Shown here: in pieces, positions 7,625-17,070 of the stretch | How the letters are laid out: every line of letters begins with the position of its first letter | Position numbering within the stretch: position 1 is the first letter of the stretch | From: an uncultured Granulosicoccaceae bacterium | Lineage (GTDB): Bacteria > Pseudomonadota > Gammaproteobacteria > Granulosicoccales > Granulosicoccaceae | Assembly (NCBI GenBank): GCA_937981955.1 | Contig: CALJNA010000020.1 | Coordinates: 23,647 to 87,646 of the forward strand | Direction of reading: 5' to 3' | DNA length: 64,000 nucleotides | Made by a program: the position numbers and the translations under genes | The notes under the pieces: model-generated | What the model saw: only the letters and a program-made list of their open reading frames with translations | Database searches by the model: none | What the model was told of the DNA's origin: nothing

Positions 7625-8809
7625 ATGAATTCCGTAAAGTATCTAGCGTTGCTTCTTGTTATGTCACTGCTGAACGCTTGCAGCACGGCACCGAAAAAAA
7701 CCGAAAACACGATTACGGCTGAGTCGTTAATAGCGCAGGATTTTGTCAATACTATGGTGCAGATTGATCAGCTGTCTCCCTGGTCGACAGTTTTGCAATT
7801 CAGTTCTATCGAGTCTGGTGATTTAAAACTTGCAACGCAAGCGAATAGAACTGTTAAAAATTTTGGTAAGGCGCTTAGGGTTGCGGCCGCTAACAGCGGT
7901 TACGGCTTACAAACTGTGGATGGTGTTCGTGGTACTAACTTTGTCAGGTTCGCCGTTAAGGAAATAAACGACCCGACTGCCGGGCTTGCATTTACTTACG
8001 ATGTGTCGGTCGGCAATGTTGACTTCAGACGGATTTATAAACCACAACAGGATGGCAGCGTTGAACCGCACAAGGGCATGCTGGTTAGAGGTGCAGATGT
8101 AACTGAAATCAGATCTGACGATTCTATTTTCTACCGCAAACCGACATTGAAGCCCGATACACCGTTAATGGCAGATAAAGGTTTGGCTAAGCCTGTGCAA
8201 AAACAATCAGATGGTTTTACGTCCCCGTTGGCCAGGCGAAATGTAAACGCACCCGTGTCAGCACCAATGCCAGAACAGGAAGTTGCTCTAACAAGTCCAG
8301 CCGTCGCAACGTCGGAAATCATGGCTCCCGAGAGCTCCGTGGTCGCGAAGGCGTCGGTGGTAGAACCTGCTACAACTAATCCTGCCCCGGTTGAAGGTGG
8401 ATACTCACTTGTGCGAAAGCGCAACCTTGCTGAATCGGGCATGTCGAATTATGAAAGTCTGCTGGCGACCAAGCAAGACGTAGCGGAGGAAGTGCTTATT
8501 TTCGGTGATGACTCCTACGTGCTCGGTCCTCGAAATAAAAAATTACTCGGCCAGGTCATGGGATCGTTTAATCCTGAGACCGATGTTGTACAAGTGGTTG
8601 GTTGTTCAACTGGCACGACTAAAATTGAAAACGGTAATGCGGCGCTTGCGATAGGTCGTGCCAACCGGGTTAAAGAGGCCTTGCTATATAGCGGCATTCC
8701 ACACGATAAAATCCTGGATGAAGGATGCTGGTCACCCAACGCGAACAGCACACCGTTTCCTAATCGTGGCGTAGTCATTACCGTTAAACGTGGTGTTAAG
8801 AAAGGCTGA
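7625..8809 (+). CDS. Outer-membrane lipoprotein with C-terminal OmpA-like domain
   Basis: A 394-residue protein with a lipoprotein signal (VMSLLNACSTAP, Cys at residue 19). Residues 30-175 are a folded unknown domain, then comes a Pro/Ala/Val-rich linker, and the last 110 residues (EEVLIFGDDSYVLGPRNKKL to the end) resemble an OmpA/MotB peptidoglycan-binding domain, with GRANRVKEALLYSGIPHDKI matching its second helix region. The ATG has a good AGGTGAAAGG site. It probably links the outer membrane to the cell wall. A role with the adjacent T3SS is possible, but only by proximity. Confidence 0.7.
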   Translation: MNSVKYLALLLVMSLLNACSTAPKKTENTITAESLIAQDFVNTMVQIDQLSPWSTVLQFSSIESGDLKLATQANRTVKNFGKALRVAAANSGYGLQTVDGVRGTNFVRFAVKEINDPTAGLAFTYDVSVGNVDFRRIYKPQQDGSVEPHKGMLVRGADVTEIRSDDSIFYRKPTLKPDTPLMADKGLAKPVQKQSDGFTSPLARRNVNAPVSAPMPEQEVALTSPAVATSEIMAPESSVVAKASVVEPATTNPAPVEGGYSLVRKRNLAESGMSNYESLLATKQDVAEEVLIFGDDSYVLGPRNKKLLGQVMGSFNPETDVVQVVGCSTGTTKIENGNAALAIGRANRVKEALLYSGIPHDKILDEGCWSPNANSTPFPNRGVVITVKRGVKKG

Positions 8810-8831
8810 TTCAGTATCCAGCAAAAATAAT

Positions 8832-8847
8832 TTGACCAATTGGAAAA
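8832..8847. promoter_or_regulatory. RutR-like operator upstream of preT
   Basis: TTGACCA-AT-TGGAAAA matches the E. coli RutR consensus TTGACCA-NN-TGGTCAA at 14 of the 16 positions (two free), with a perfect left half. It lies 45 bases upstream of preT. A rutR-like gene lies in the same locus, so this is a plausible control site for the dehydrogenase operon. Confidence 0.6.
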
Positions 8848-8892
8848 ATATTGTTCTAATCAGCGACACACAGGTTTCGCTGAGGTTGCGCC

Positions 8893-10194
8893 ATGCAGAG
8901 TGAGCTTATTCAAAAACTCACCACGGATCTTCATAAGCCCTTGAGTGCGCATGAAGCGCTTGTCGAGTCCGACAGGTGCTATTTTTGTCACGACGCCCCG
9001 TGCATAACCGCATGTCCGACGGGTATCGACATTCCACTCTTTATCCGGCAAATAAACACCCAAAACCCGCTCGGATCAGCCAAAACCATTTTTGATGAAA
9101 ACATTTTCGGTGGTATGTGCGCCCGTGTTTGTCCAACGGAAACGTTGTGCGAACAAGCGTGTGTCCGAAATACCGCTGAAGAAAAGCCAGTAAAAATTGG
9201 CGAACTGCAGCGCTTTGCAACTGACACTCAGATGCAAACCGGCAAACAACCTTATTCACGTGGGCCTGCGACCAATCAGTCCGTTGCAGTCGTTGGTGCA
9301 GGACCTGCCGGGTTATCCTGCGCTCACCGGTTAGCATTGAAAGGTCATAAGGTGACGGTGTTTGACGGCCTGGAAAAATCTGGTGGATTAAACGAATACG
9401 GTATTGCGACTTACAAAACGATTGACGATTTCGCACAGCACGAAGTCGAGTACATCTTGTCTATCGGCGGAATCGAAGTTCAGCATGGAAAAACACTCGG
9501 CAAAGATTTTACGCTTGATTCTTTGAAACAGGACTTCGATGCAGTGTTTCTCGGTATTGGATTGGGTAATGTTAACAACGCAGGTTTAATCTCCGGTGAT
9601 GTCTCCAATGTTGAAAATGCTGTGGAATTTATCGCCCGATTAAGACAAGCCCAAAACAAGGCGGATGTTTCTGTTGGCCGGCGTGTGATCGTAATTGGTG
9701 GTGGTATGACGGCGATAGATGCGGCAGTGCAGTCCAGGTTTCTTGGTGCAGAAGATGTGTCCGTTATTTATCGACGCTCTCAATCACAAATGAATGCCAG
9801 CGACTATGAGCAATCATTGGCGCAAACCAGTGGGGTGCTGCTAAGGACACATTTACAACCCAGGCAAATTGTTCTGAACAACGGAGTTGCCAGTGGCGTA
9901 GAGTTCGAATACACCCGTACCGATGGCGATTCGCTTGTTGGCACAGGTGAAACCGTTACTTATGAATGCGACACAGTATTGCTTGCCATTGGTCAATCAC
10001 TCGCCGAGCAAGCTCAGCAGAATGGAATTACGCTCAGTGCAAACCGAATTCAAGTGGATGATCAACAACGCACCAGCGATGCAAACGTTTGGGCTGGCGG
10101 TGACTGCGCCAGTAACGGTGAGGACTTAACGGTTGCGGCTGTGCAGGCCGGGAAACTCGCAGCTGAGTCAATCCATGCAACGCTTTCAAGTTAG
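8893..10194 (+). CDS. preT: NAD-dependent dihydropyrimidine dehydrogenase subunit PreT
   Basis: A 433-residue flavoprotein that passes electrons between NAD(H) and the PreA subunit in reduction of uracil and thymine. The N-terminal Fe-S domain shows Cys29, 32, 37 and 41 and then Cys76, 80, 86 and 90, the GltD/DPD pattern. A first dinucleotide motif VAVVGAGPAGLSCA and a second RVIVIGGGMTAIDAA bind FAD and NAD(P). The C-terminal VWAGGDCAS is the FAD-closing motif. The order preT-preA is the conserved one. GltD-like oxidoreductases are the only alternative, but the neighbours decide for PreT. Confidence 0.95.
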   Translation: MQSELIQKLTTDLHKPLSAHEALVESDRCYFCHDAPCITACPTGIDIPLFIRQINTQNPLGSAKTIFDENIFGGMCARVCPTETLCEQACVRNTAEEKPVKIGELQRFATDTQMQTGKQPYSRGPATNQSVAVVGAGPAGLSCAHRLALKGHKVTVFDGLEKSGGLNEYGIATYKTIDDFAQHEVEYILSIGGIEVQHGKTLGKDFTLDSLKQDFDAVFLGIGLGNVNNAGLISGDVSNVENAVEFIARLRQAQNKADVSVGRRVIVIGGGMTAIDAAVQSRFLGAEDVSVIYRRSQSQMNASDYEQSLAQTSGVLLRTHLQPRQIVLNNGVASGVEFEYTRTDGDSLVGTGETVTYECDTVLLAIGQSLAEQAQQNGITLSANRIQVDDQQRTSDANVWAGGDCASNGEDLTVAAVQAGKLAAESIHATLSS

Positions 10195-10332
10195 TTGTGT
10201 TGAGTTACACCCTCAGCAGAACCATCGCCGTGTGGAAGTGTTCAGTACTGGCGCTCTGCAAAGGCAAGTGTGCGGGCAATGTACACAATCACGCCGCTCA
10301 AGTTATTCGCCTTAAGATAGGAGAACGGATAT

Positions 10333-11631
10333 ATGGTTGATCTATCGTCAAATTTTCTGGGTATTTCTTCACCGAATCCCTTCTGGCTGGCTTCAGCTCC
10401 ACCTACAGATAAAGAGATCAACGTGGTTCGTGCATTTGAAGCGGGCTGGGGCGGTGTTGTATGGAAAACGCTGGGTGAAGACCCGCACATAGTCAATGTT
10501 AACGGGCCACGTTACGGGGCGGTTTATTCTTCTGATCGCAAACTGATTGGTCTGAACAATATCGAGCTGATAACCGATCGGCCACTGCAAACCAATCTCG
10601 ATGAAATCAAAAGAGTCAAACGCGACTGGCCGGACAGAGCCATGGTGGTTTCTCTGATGGTACCGTGTGAAGAGAATAACTGGAAGGATATTGTCAAGAA
10701 AGTAGAAGACACCGGTGCTGATGGTCTGGAACTTAACTTCGGGTGTCCGCATGGCATGTCGGAAAGAGGTATGGGGTCGGCTGTAGGTCAGGTGCCCGAG
10801 TATATTCAGATGGTCGCTGCGTGGTGTAAGCAGCATTCATCGTTACCGGTGATTGTCAAACTCACACCGAATATTACCGATATACGTTTCCCGGCCAGAG
10901 CTGCGCAGGCGGGCGGTGCAGATGCTGTATCACTTATCAATACCATCAGTTCAATCGTAAGCGTAAACCTCGATACCATGTCACCGGAACCTTCCATTGA
11001 TGGTTGGGGATCGCATGGCGGGTATTGCGGGCCGGCGGTTAAACCTATTGCGATGAATATGGTTGCTGAGATTGCGCGTGACCCTGAAACGGCGGAACTG
11101 CCTATTTCTGGTATTGGTGGTATTACAACGTGGCGCGATGCTGCTGAGTTCATGTCGCTGGGTGCCAGTAATGTACAAGTGTGCACTGCAGCAATGACCT
11201 ACGGCTTTAAAATTATTGATGAACTGACAACGGGTCTGGCGAACTGGATGGAAGAGGCTGGCTACAACAAGCTAGACGATTTTATTGGTCGTGCCACACC
11301 TAATGTGAAGGATTGGCAGAACCTTAATCTTAATTATATTGCGAAAGCAAAGATCGATCAGGACTTGTGTATATCTTGTGGGCGCTGCCACATAGTCTGT
11401 GAAGATACATCGCATCAGGCCATTACATCCAGTGTCAATGGCGCTCGACGATTTGAAGTCATTGACGAGGAGTGTGTTGGCTGTAACTTATGTGTCAGTG
11501 TTTGTCCGGTGGAAAACTGTATCACCATGGAACAGCAGACCAGTGGCGTGGATGCTCGTACAGGCAAGCCGATCAATGCTAACTACGAAAACTGGACTAC
11601 TCATCCGAATAATCCGGCAAGCGCTGGTTAA
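10333..11631 (+). CDS. preA: NAD-dependent dihydropyrimidine dehydrogenase subunit PreA
   Basis: A 432-residue catalytic subunit with a dihydroorotate-dehydrogenase-like FMN barrel and a C-terminal pair of 4Fe-4S clusters. Visible are the barrel motif LELNFGCPHG, the active-site loop with Cys232 in GGYCGPAVKPIA, GIGGI for phosphate binding, and the two ferredoxin motifs DLCISCGRCHIVC and EECVGCNLCVSVC. With PreT it reduces uracil and thymine to dihydropyrimidines, the first step of the reductive pathway. AGGAG lies about 12 bases before the ATG. It is convergent with rutR. Confidence 0.96.
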   Translation: MVDLSSNFLGISSPNPFWLASAPPTDKEINVVRAFEAGWGGVVWKTLGEDPHIVNVNGPRYGAVYSSDRKLIGLNNIELITDRPLQTNLDEIKRVKRDWPDRAMVVSLMVPCEENNWKDIVKKVEDTGADGLELNFGCPHGMSERGMGSAVGQVPEYIQMVAAWCKQHSSLPVIVKLTPNITDIRFPARAAQAGGADAVSLINTISSIVSVNLDTMSPEPSIDGWGSHGGYCGPAVKPIAMNMVAEIARDPETAELPISGIGGITTWRDAAEFMSLGASNVQVCTAAMTYGFKIIDELTTGLANWMEEAGYNKLDDFIGRATPNVKDWQNLNLNYIAKAKIDQDLCISCGRCHIVCEDTSHQAITSSVNGARRFEVIDEECVGCNLCVSVCPVENCITMEQQTSGVDARTGKPINANYENWTTHPNNPASAG

Positions 11632-11688
11632 CCATGTGGATTCGAGTGACAGCCTGTATATGCCACTGTTTGTTTATACATTCGACGA

Positions 11689-12312
11689 TTACGCGGGGGA
11701 CAGTCCTTTGATCAACAACTGCTTCAAAGTGGTTTCTGCATCGGCAAATAGTTTGTCCTCGTCGCCTTTTCCCTGGCCCTCCTCGAGCAGCGCCGAAATT
11801 TGTGGCATGAAGTCGGCGTAATGTTGAGTTGTCGACCAGATAAAGAATATGAGATGCAGCGGATTGATTGGCGTCAACAAACCCTGATCTATCCATCGTT
11901 GAATAATGGTGCATTTGGTTTGAACAAGTTCGCGCAGTTCGTTCTCAAGATACGATTTAATCATTGGTGCACCGCTAAGTATTTCATTGGCGAACAGTTT
12001 AGAAGCAGACGGCGCATTACGCGACATACGCAATTTTGCCTGAGCATAGTGCCAAAGTTCTTCGAGCGGATCGCCATCCGGGTTCAAAGATTCGAGGGGA
12101 TCAAGCCACAACTTCAGAGTCTCTTCAAGCACCGCCACATAAATATCTTGCTTGCGACGAAAGTAATACAACACATTAGCTTTGGACATGCCGGAAGCCG
12201 TGGCGATTTGTTCCACGGTCGAACCTCTGAAGCCATGCAAAGAGAAAACATGCAAGGCGGCATCAAGCACACGCTCTCTGTTCTCGACCTGAATGCGAGT
12301 GGTTTTTTTCAC
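11689..12312 (-). CDS. rutR: TetR-family regulator RutR
   Basis: A 207-residue TetR-type repressor. Residues 10-60 are the HTH domain (RVLDAALHVFSLHGFRGSTV, ATASGMSKANVLYYF). The C-terminal domain has the RutR/YcdC signature ASKLFANEILSGAP and PLHLIFFIWSTTQHYADF. In E. coli RutR senses uracil/thymine and controls pyrimidine use. Here it is convergent with preA and divergent from the amidohydrolase gene, which fits control of this locus. A TTGACCA half-site lies just upstream of its own start. Confidence 0.92.
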   Translation of the reverse strand: MKKTTRIQVENRERVLDAALHVFSLHGFRGSTVEQIATASGMSKANVLYYFRRKQDIYVAVLEETLKLWLDPLESLNPDGDPLEELWHYAQAKLRMSRNAPSASKLFANEILSGAPMIKSYLENELRELVQTKCTIIQRWIDQGLLTPINPLHLIFFIWSTTQHYADFMPQISALLEEGQGKGDEDKLFADAETTLKQLLIKGLSPA

Positions 12313-12338
12313 AACGCCAGATTAGATGTAGGTGATTG

Positions 12339-12345
12339 TTGACCA
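12339..12345. promoter_or_regulatory. RutR-like half-site in the rutR/amidohydrolase divergent region
   Basis: TTGACCA is the exact left half of the RutR box; the right half is poorly conserved. It lies 27 bases before the rutR start and about 90 bases before the amidohydrolase start, suitable for autoregulation and control of the divergent gene. Confidence 0.4.
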
Positions 12346-12432
12346 GAACAAGAAGTTACGATAGCGTGAATCGATGCAGCTGTCGAGTCGTATAAATACT
12401 AACTTAGTGCCCAAACGCGGAGTTTGAAAGAA

Positions 12433-13680
12433 ATGTCCATTACCAGCAACATGAAAATCAACAGTGACCGACTGTGGGATTCAATAATGGAAATGGCCAA
12501 AATCGGTCCCGGTGTTGCTGGTGGCAACAATCGTCAAACATTAACCGATGAAGATGCGGAAGGCCGGGCATTATTCAAAAAATGGTGCGATGAAGCTGGA
12601 TGTACCATGGGCGTTGATGCCATGGGAACCATGTTTGCGCGACGGGAAGGAACCGATCCAGATGCGTTGCCTGTGTATGTTGGCAGTCATCTCGATACGC
12701 AGCCGACCGGTGGTAAATATGATGGTGTGCTGGGTGTGCTGGGCGGGCTTGAAATAGTGCGTCAGCTTAACGATATGAATATAAAGACCAAACATCCTAT
12801 CGTAGTCACCAACTTCACCAACGAAGAAGGCACCCGTTTCGCGCCTGCCATGGTTGCCTCTGGTGTGTTTGCCGGAATACATACGCTTGATTGGGCTTAC
12901 AGTCGTGAAGATGCAGATGGATTGAAGCTTGGCGATGAGCTGAAACGAGTTGGTTATTGCGGTGATGAAGAAGTAGGTGCGCGCAAAATGCATGCTTTTT
13001 TTGAGTTGCATATTGAGCAAGGGCCTATATTGGAAAACGAAGGCAAAGACATTGGTGTTGTCACTCATGGTCAGGGGCTTAACTGGTTGCAAGTCACCTT
13101 GACCGGACGTGAATCTCACACTGGCTCCACTCCAATGCCAATGCGCATCAACGCTGGCTTGGGTATGGCCCGTATTACAGAACTTGTTAATACCATTGCA
13201 TTAAGTCACGCTCCGAATGCAGTCGGCGCTATCGGCCACTGCGATGTTTACCCGAACTCAAGAAATATCATTCCCGGTAAAACAGTTTTCACCATCGATT
13301 TCCGGCACCCGCAAAAAGAGATAATTGCAGACATGGAAAAACAGCTGCGTGAAGGTGCGCAAAAGATCGTAGACGATATCGGGTTGACCATGGAGATTGA
13401 ACAGGTTGGCGGCTTTGATCCCGTCGAGTTTGATAAAGATTGCGTGGACGCAGTTCGCCGCGCTGCAGAACGACTAGGTTTCAGTCATCGTGATCTGGTG
13501 TCCGGTGCAGGACATGATGCTTGTTGGATAAATCGTGTAGCTCCAACAGCCATGGTGATGTGTCCGTGCGTCGACGGCCTGTCGCACAACGAAGCCGAAG
13601 AGATTTCACCCGAATGGGCGAGTGCTGGTACCAATGTGCTTTTTCATGCCGTAGTTGAAACCGCTGAAATAGTCGATTGA
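12433..13680 (+). CDS. Zn-dependent N-carbamoyl amidohydrolase (beta-ureidopropionase type, M20 family)
   Basis: A 415-residue amidohydrolase of the M20/M40 family (HyuC/AmaB/PydC-like), which releases CO2 and ammonia from N-carbamoyl-beta-alanine, the last step of reductive pyrimidine breakdown. Metal-ligand motifs are clear: GSHLDTQPTGGKYDGVLG, TNEEGTRFAPAMVASG and FELHIEQGP, plus GAGHDACW near the C-terminus. ATG 12433 is preferred; a TTG at 12424 and an ATG at 12451 are also in frame, and the family similarity begins at NSDRLWDSIMEMAKIG. An N-carbamoyl-L-amino-acid hydrolase or allantoate hydrolase has the same fold, but the pathway context favours the beta-ureidopropionase role. Confidence 0.9.
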   Translation: MSITSNMKINSDRLWDSIMEMAKIGPGVAGGNNRQTLTDEDAEGRALFKKWCDEAGCTMGVDAMGTMFARREGTDPDALPVYVGSHLDTQPTGGKYDGVLGVLGGLEIVRQLNDMNIKTKHPIVVTNFTNEEGTRFAPAMVASGVFAGIHTLDWAYSREDADGLKLGDELKRVGYCGDEEVGARKMHAFFELHIEQGPILENEGKDIGVVTHGQGLNWLQVTLTGRESHTGSTPMPMRINAGLGMARITELVNTIALSHAPNAVGAIGHCDVYPNSRNIIPGKTVFTIDFRHPQKEIIADMEKQLREGAQKIVDDIGLTMEIEQVGGFDPVEFDKDCVDAVRRAAERLGFSHRDLVSGAGHDACWINRVAPTAMVMCPCVDGLSHNEAEEISPEWASAGTNVLFHAVVETAEIVD

Positions 13681-13831
13681 TCAGCAAGGACTTCTATTTC
13701 AGCAACGAATTCTATTAATGTGCAGCTTGCAGCTCTGCGGTTCAATCGACTGTTTGGTGCAAGTAGTAATGAATATTTATTGATTCTTCGCATAACCAGT
13801 CTTGTTTAAGGTAGTCAGATGGAGAGAGTTT

Positions 13832-15286
13832 ATGTCAACGGTTATTAAAGGCGGTACAGTTGTCAATGCCGATCGTAGTTTTTCGGCCGATGTACTGATC
13901 GAAAACGGCACCATTACTGGTGTGGGTGACAATCTTTCCGGTGACACCACTTTAGATGCCGCTGGTTGTTATGTCATGCCTGGCGGAATCGATCCACATA
14001 CGCATTTGGAAATGCCCTTTATGGGCACTTATTCAACCGACGACTTTGAATCCGGTACGCGTGCTGCACTTTCCGGCGGCACCACCATGGTCGTCGATTT
14101 CTGTTTACCCGCTCCAGGGCAATCTTTACTTGAAGCACGTCAAATGTGGGACAACAAAACGTCCAAAGCGTCGTGCGACTTTTCGTTTCACATGGCTATT
14201 ACCTGGTGGAGCGAGCAAGTGTTTAACGAGATGGCCACTGTGGTAGACAGTGGTATCAACACGTTTAAACATTTTCTGGCCTATAAAGGGGCGCTAATGG
14301 TTAATGATGATGAGATGTATTCATCATTCAAACGATGTGCAGCATTAGGTGCTATGCCATTGGTGCATGCAGAAAATGGCGATGTTGTTGCGCAACTGCA
14401 GGAAAGTCTAATGGAAGCGGGAAATAGTGGCCCTGAAGCGCACGCGTATTCCCGACCCACTCAGGTAGAAGGCGAAGCGTCAAACCGGGCCATCATGATT
14501 GCTGATATGGCCGGCGTGCCACTTTACATTGTGCATGTATCCTGCGAAGAGGCGCATGAAGCCATCCGTCGCGCAAGGCAGAATGGCAAGCGCGTTTTCG
14601 GTGAACCGCTAATTCAGCACTTGACGCTGGATGAATCAGAATATGCGAACAAAGACTGGGATCACGCCGCCCGGCGTGTTATGTCACCACCGTTTAGAAA
14701 CAAGATGCATCAGGATTCACTCTGGGCAGGGCTGGCCGCCGGTTCTTTGCAGGTAGTGGCGACAGATCACTGTGCGTTTACCACAGAGCAAAAACGATTC
14801 GGTCTGGGTGACTTTACAAAAATTCCAAATGGTACTGGCGGGCTTGAAGATCGCATGCCGGTTCTTTGGAGTAAAGGTGTTAACACTGGACGGTTAACAA
14901 TGAATGAATTCGTTGCGGTTACCTCGACTAACATTGCGCAAATTCTGAATGCGTACCCAAAAAAGGGCGTTGTGATGCAAGGTGCCGATGCCGATTTGGT
15001 TGTATGGGACCCTGCTCGTACAAAAACCATTACCGCAGATAAACAGCAATCGGCCATTGACTACAACGTGTTCGAAGGCTTTGAATTGACCGGTCTGCCT
15101 CGTTTTACGATAACTCGTGGGCAGGTGGCGGTAACCGAAGATGAAATTAACACACAGGAAGGCCATGGCAAATTTGTGCCACGAGATGCATATCCTGCGG
15201 TTAACAAAGCCTTATCCAAATGGAAAGAGCTGACAGACCCACAACCCATAACACGTGATCCTGCCAAGATGCCTGCAGGCGTCTAG
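13832..15286 (+). CDS. hydA: Dihydropyrimidinase (D-hydantoinase family)
   Basis: A 484-residue cyclic amidohydrolase that opens dihydrouracil or dihydrothymine. Active-site motifs: GIDPHTHLEMPFMGT (HxH), TFKHFLAYKGALM (carbamylated Lys region), LVHAENG, YIVHVSCEEAHEA and VATDHCAF (catalytic Asp). The ATG at 13832 is preceded by GGAGAG, and this start fits the family better than an in-frame TTG at 13802. It sits between the amidohydrolase and the ABC importer genes, which makes the pathway complete within the locus. Confidence 0.95.
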   Translation: MSTVIKGGTVVNADRSFSADVLIENGTITGVGDNLSGDTTLDAAGCYVMPGGIDPHTHLEMPFMGTYSTDDFESGTRAALSGGTTMVVDFCLPAPGQSLLEARQMWDNKTSKASCDFSFHMAITWWSEQVFNEMATVVDSGINTFKHFLAYKGALMVNDDEMYSSFKRCAALGAMPLVHAENGDVVAQLQESLMEAGNSGPEAHAYSRPTQVEGEASNRAIMIADMAGVPLYIVHVSCEEAHEAIRRARQNGKRVFGEPLIQHLTLDESEYANKDWDHAARRVMSPPFRNKMHQDSLWAGLAAGSLQVVATDHCAFTTEQKRFGLGDFTKIPNGTGGLEDRMPVLWSKGVNTGRLTMNEFVAVTSTNIAQILNAYPKKGVVMQGADADLVVWDPARTKTITADKQQSAIDYNVFEGFELTGLPRFTITRGQVAVTEDEINTQEGHGKFVPRDAYPAVNKALSKWKELTDPQPITRDPAKMPAGV

Positions 15287-15324
15287 TAGGGCAATCCGCC
15301 TGATGATCACTGCGTTTTCTTTTC

Positions 15325-15360
15325 TAGATTGATGTATAGATTGGCGTATAGATTGGAACT
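15325..15360 (+). repeat. Three tandem 12-base repeats upstream of the ABC importer operon
   Basis: TAGATTGATGTA, TAGATTGGCGTA and TAGATTGGAACT follow each other without gaps, sharing TAGATTG. They lie 14 bases before the ABC ATPase start, in the 88-base gap after the dihydropyrimidinase gene. They could be a tandem regulator site or a leader element. Confidence 0.65.
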
Positions 15361-15374
15361 GACAATTAAAGCTC

Positions 15375-16184
15375 GTGAGTAACACAACTGCCAGTACATC
15401 AGATCAGGTGATTAACATTAATAACCTGTCTCTGACATTTCAAACCAGCGATGGTCCCGTGTTCGCGCTCAGCGATATTGATCTGGATATAACGCGTGGT
15501 GATTTTGTCTCGTTTATCGGTCCATCAGGTTGTGGTAAAACGACTTTACTCAGAGTCATTGCCGATTTGGAGAAAGCCACCGAAGGCAATATCTCGGTTA
15601 ATGGTGTTACACCAGAGCAGGCTCGAGCACAACGGGCGTATGGCTATGTTTTTCAGGCAGCATCATTGTATCCGTGGCGAACCATTGCAAAAAATGTTGC
15701 CTTGCCGCTGGAGATCATGGGACTGAGTAGTGCTGAGCGAAAAAAACGCGTTGCTCATAATCTTGAACTGGTCAACTTGGCAGGCTTTGAGAAGAAGTAT
15801 CCGTGGCAACTCTCTGGAGGAATGCAACAGCGTGCATCAATTGCCCGAGCGCTGGCCGTAGAGCCAGACTTATTGTTAATGGATGAACCGTTTGGCGCAC
15901 TTGATGAGATTGTTCGTGATCATTTAAATGAACAGCTGCTGGCGCTTTGGGCTAAAACCAACAAAACAGTGGTTTTTGTAACGCACTCCATACCGGAGGC
16001 TGTTTACTTGTCCACCCGTATTGTCGTTATGTCGCCGCGGCCCGGACAAATTCACGATATCATCGAAAGCGACCTGCCGAAGGATCGTACGCTTGATATT
16101 CGTGAAACACCTGAGTTTCTGGCGCTGGCCAACCGGGTACGAGATGGTCTTCGCGCAGGTCACAGCTATGACGAAGATGAATAG
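15375..16184 (+). CDS. ABC transporter ATP-binding protein (SsuB/TauB/ThiZ-type)
   Basis: A 269-residue ATPase with Walker A GPSGCGKTTLLRV, Q-loop YVFQAASLYPWR, signature LSGGMQQRASIARAL, Walker B LLLMDEPFGALDE and switch His in FVTHSIPEAVYL. It belongs to the nitrate/sulfonate/taurine/HMP-type importers. GTG 15375 is the only reasonable start. It heads a four-gene importer operon after the pyrimidine enzymes and most likely powers uptake of a pyrimidine or related compound. Its stop overlaps the first permease gene. Confidence 0.93.
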   Translation: MSNTTASTSDQVININNLSLTFQTSDGPVFALSDIDLDITRGDFVSFIGPSGCGKTTLLRVIADLEKATEGNISVNGVTPEQARAQRAYGYVFQAASLYPWRTIAKNVALPLEIMGLSSAERKKRVAHNLELVNLAGFEKKYPWQLSGGMQQRASIARALAVEPDLLLMDEPFGALDEIVRDHLNEQLLALWAKTNKTVVFVTHSIPEAVYLSTRIVVMSPRPGQIHDIIESDLPKDRTLDIRETPEFLALANRVRDGLRAGHSYDEDE

Positions 16185-17070
16185 CAAACGCGGTTTTCGG
16201 TATTCGTTTGTTCCTGTCATGGTTGTGCTGTGCGTTATTGTTGTGTTCTGGTATCTGGCCGCAGTGTTCTTGAATTTGCCGTGGCAACGCGATATTTATG
16301 AACGCGCAGGTAATACAGAGTACAGCGTAACCGAGTTGGTTTCTGGAACCTTATCGCAAGAGCGTCCCGTTCTGCCATCTCCGCATCAGGTTGCACAGGA
16401 AGTGTATAAAACCACTGTAGAAAAAAAGATTACTTCAAAGCGCAGTCTGATATTTCATTCTGGAGTTACTTTGTCATCAGCTCTATTGGGTTTCGCTCTT
16501 GGCACAGTGCTCGGTATCGTATTAGCAGTGGCCATAGTGTATAACCGGGCATTGAACAAGAGCCTTATGCCCTGGGTCATAGCATCGCAGACCATCCCGA
16601 TACTTGCGGTTGCACCTATGATTATTGTGGTGTTGAACGCAATTGGCATACAAGGACTTTTGCCTAAAGCATTTATTTCCATGTATTTGAGTTTCTTCCC
16701 GGTTGTCGTCGGCATGGTGAAAGGCTTGAATTCACCCGAGGTCAGTCACTCCGACCTAATGCGCACCTATAACGCATCAGCCGCACAAACGTTCTGGAAA
16801 CTTCGACTTCCAACATCACTACCGTATTTATTCACCAGTATGAAAGTGGCTGTGGCTATTGCCATGGTCGGTGCGATTGTTGCCGAGCTGCCAACCGGTG
16901 CTGTTGCAGGTCTTGGCGCTCGATTGCTGGCAGGGTCATATTACGGACAAACCATTCAGATCTGGTCAGCCCTGGTCATGGCATCGTTGCTTGCAGCATT
17001 ACTGGTTGTGATCATTGGCTGGATTGGAACTCTGGTTAATCGTCGTATGGGGATGAGCCCACATGGTTGA
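16168..17070 (+). CDS. ABC transporter permease 1
   Basis: A membrane permease of about 300 residues from the BPD_transp_1 family. It has an N-terminal helix (SFVPVMVVLCVIVVFWYLAA), a periplasmic segment and the typical coupling region with DLMRTYNASAAQTFWKLRLP. The ATG at 16168 lies 17 bases before the ATPase stop; further upstream in-frame codons would intrude deeply into the ATPase gene. It pairs with the second permease, probably as a heterodimer. Confidence 0.9.
   Translation: MTKMNSKRGFRYSFVPVMVVLCVIVVFWYLAAVFLNLPWQRDIYERAGNTEYSVTELVSGTLSQERPVLPSPHQVAQEVYKTTVEKKITSKRSLIFHSGVTLSSALLGFALGTVLGIVLAVAIVYNRALNKSLMPWVIASQTIPILAVAPMIIVVLNAIGIQGLLPKAFISMYLSFFPVVVGMVKGLNSPEVSHSDLMRTYNASAAQTFWKLRLPTSLPYLFTSMKVAVAIAMVGAIVAELPTGAVAGLGARLLAGSYYGQTIQIWSALVMASLLAALLVVIIGWIGTLVNRRMGMSPHG

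Noticed and set aside
15325..15360. Short direct repeats considered as CRISPR or plasmid iterons.
   Set aside because: There are only three units, with no spacers and no replication or cas genes nearby.
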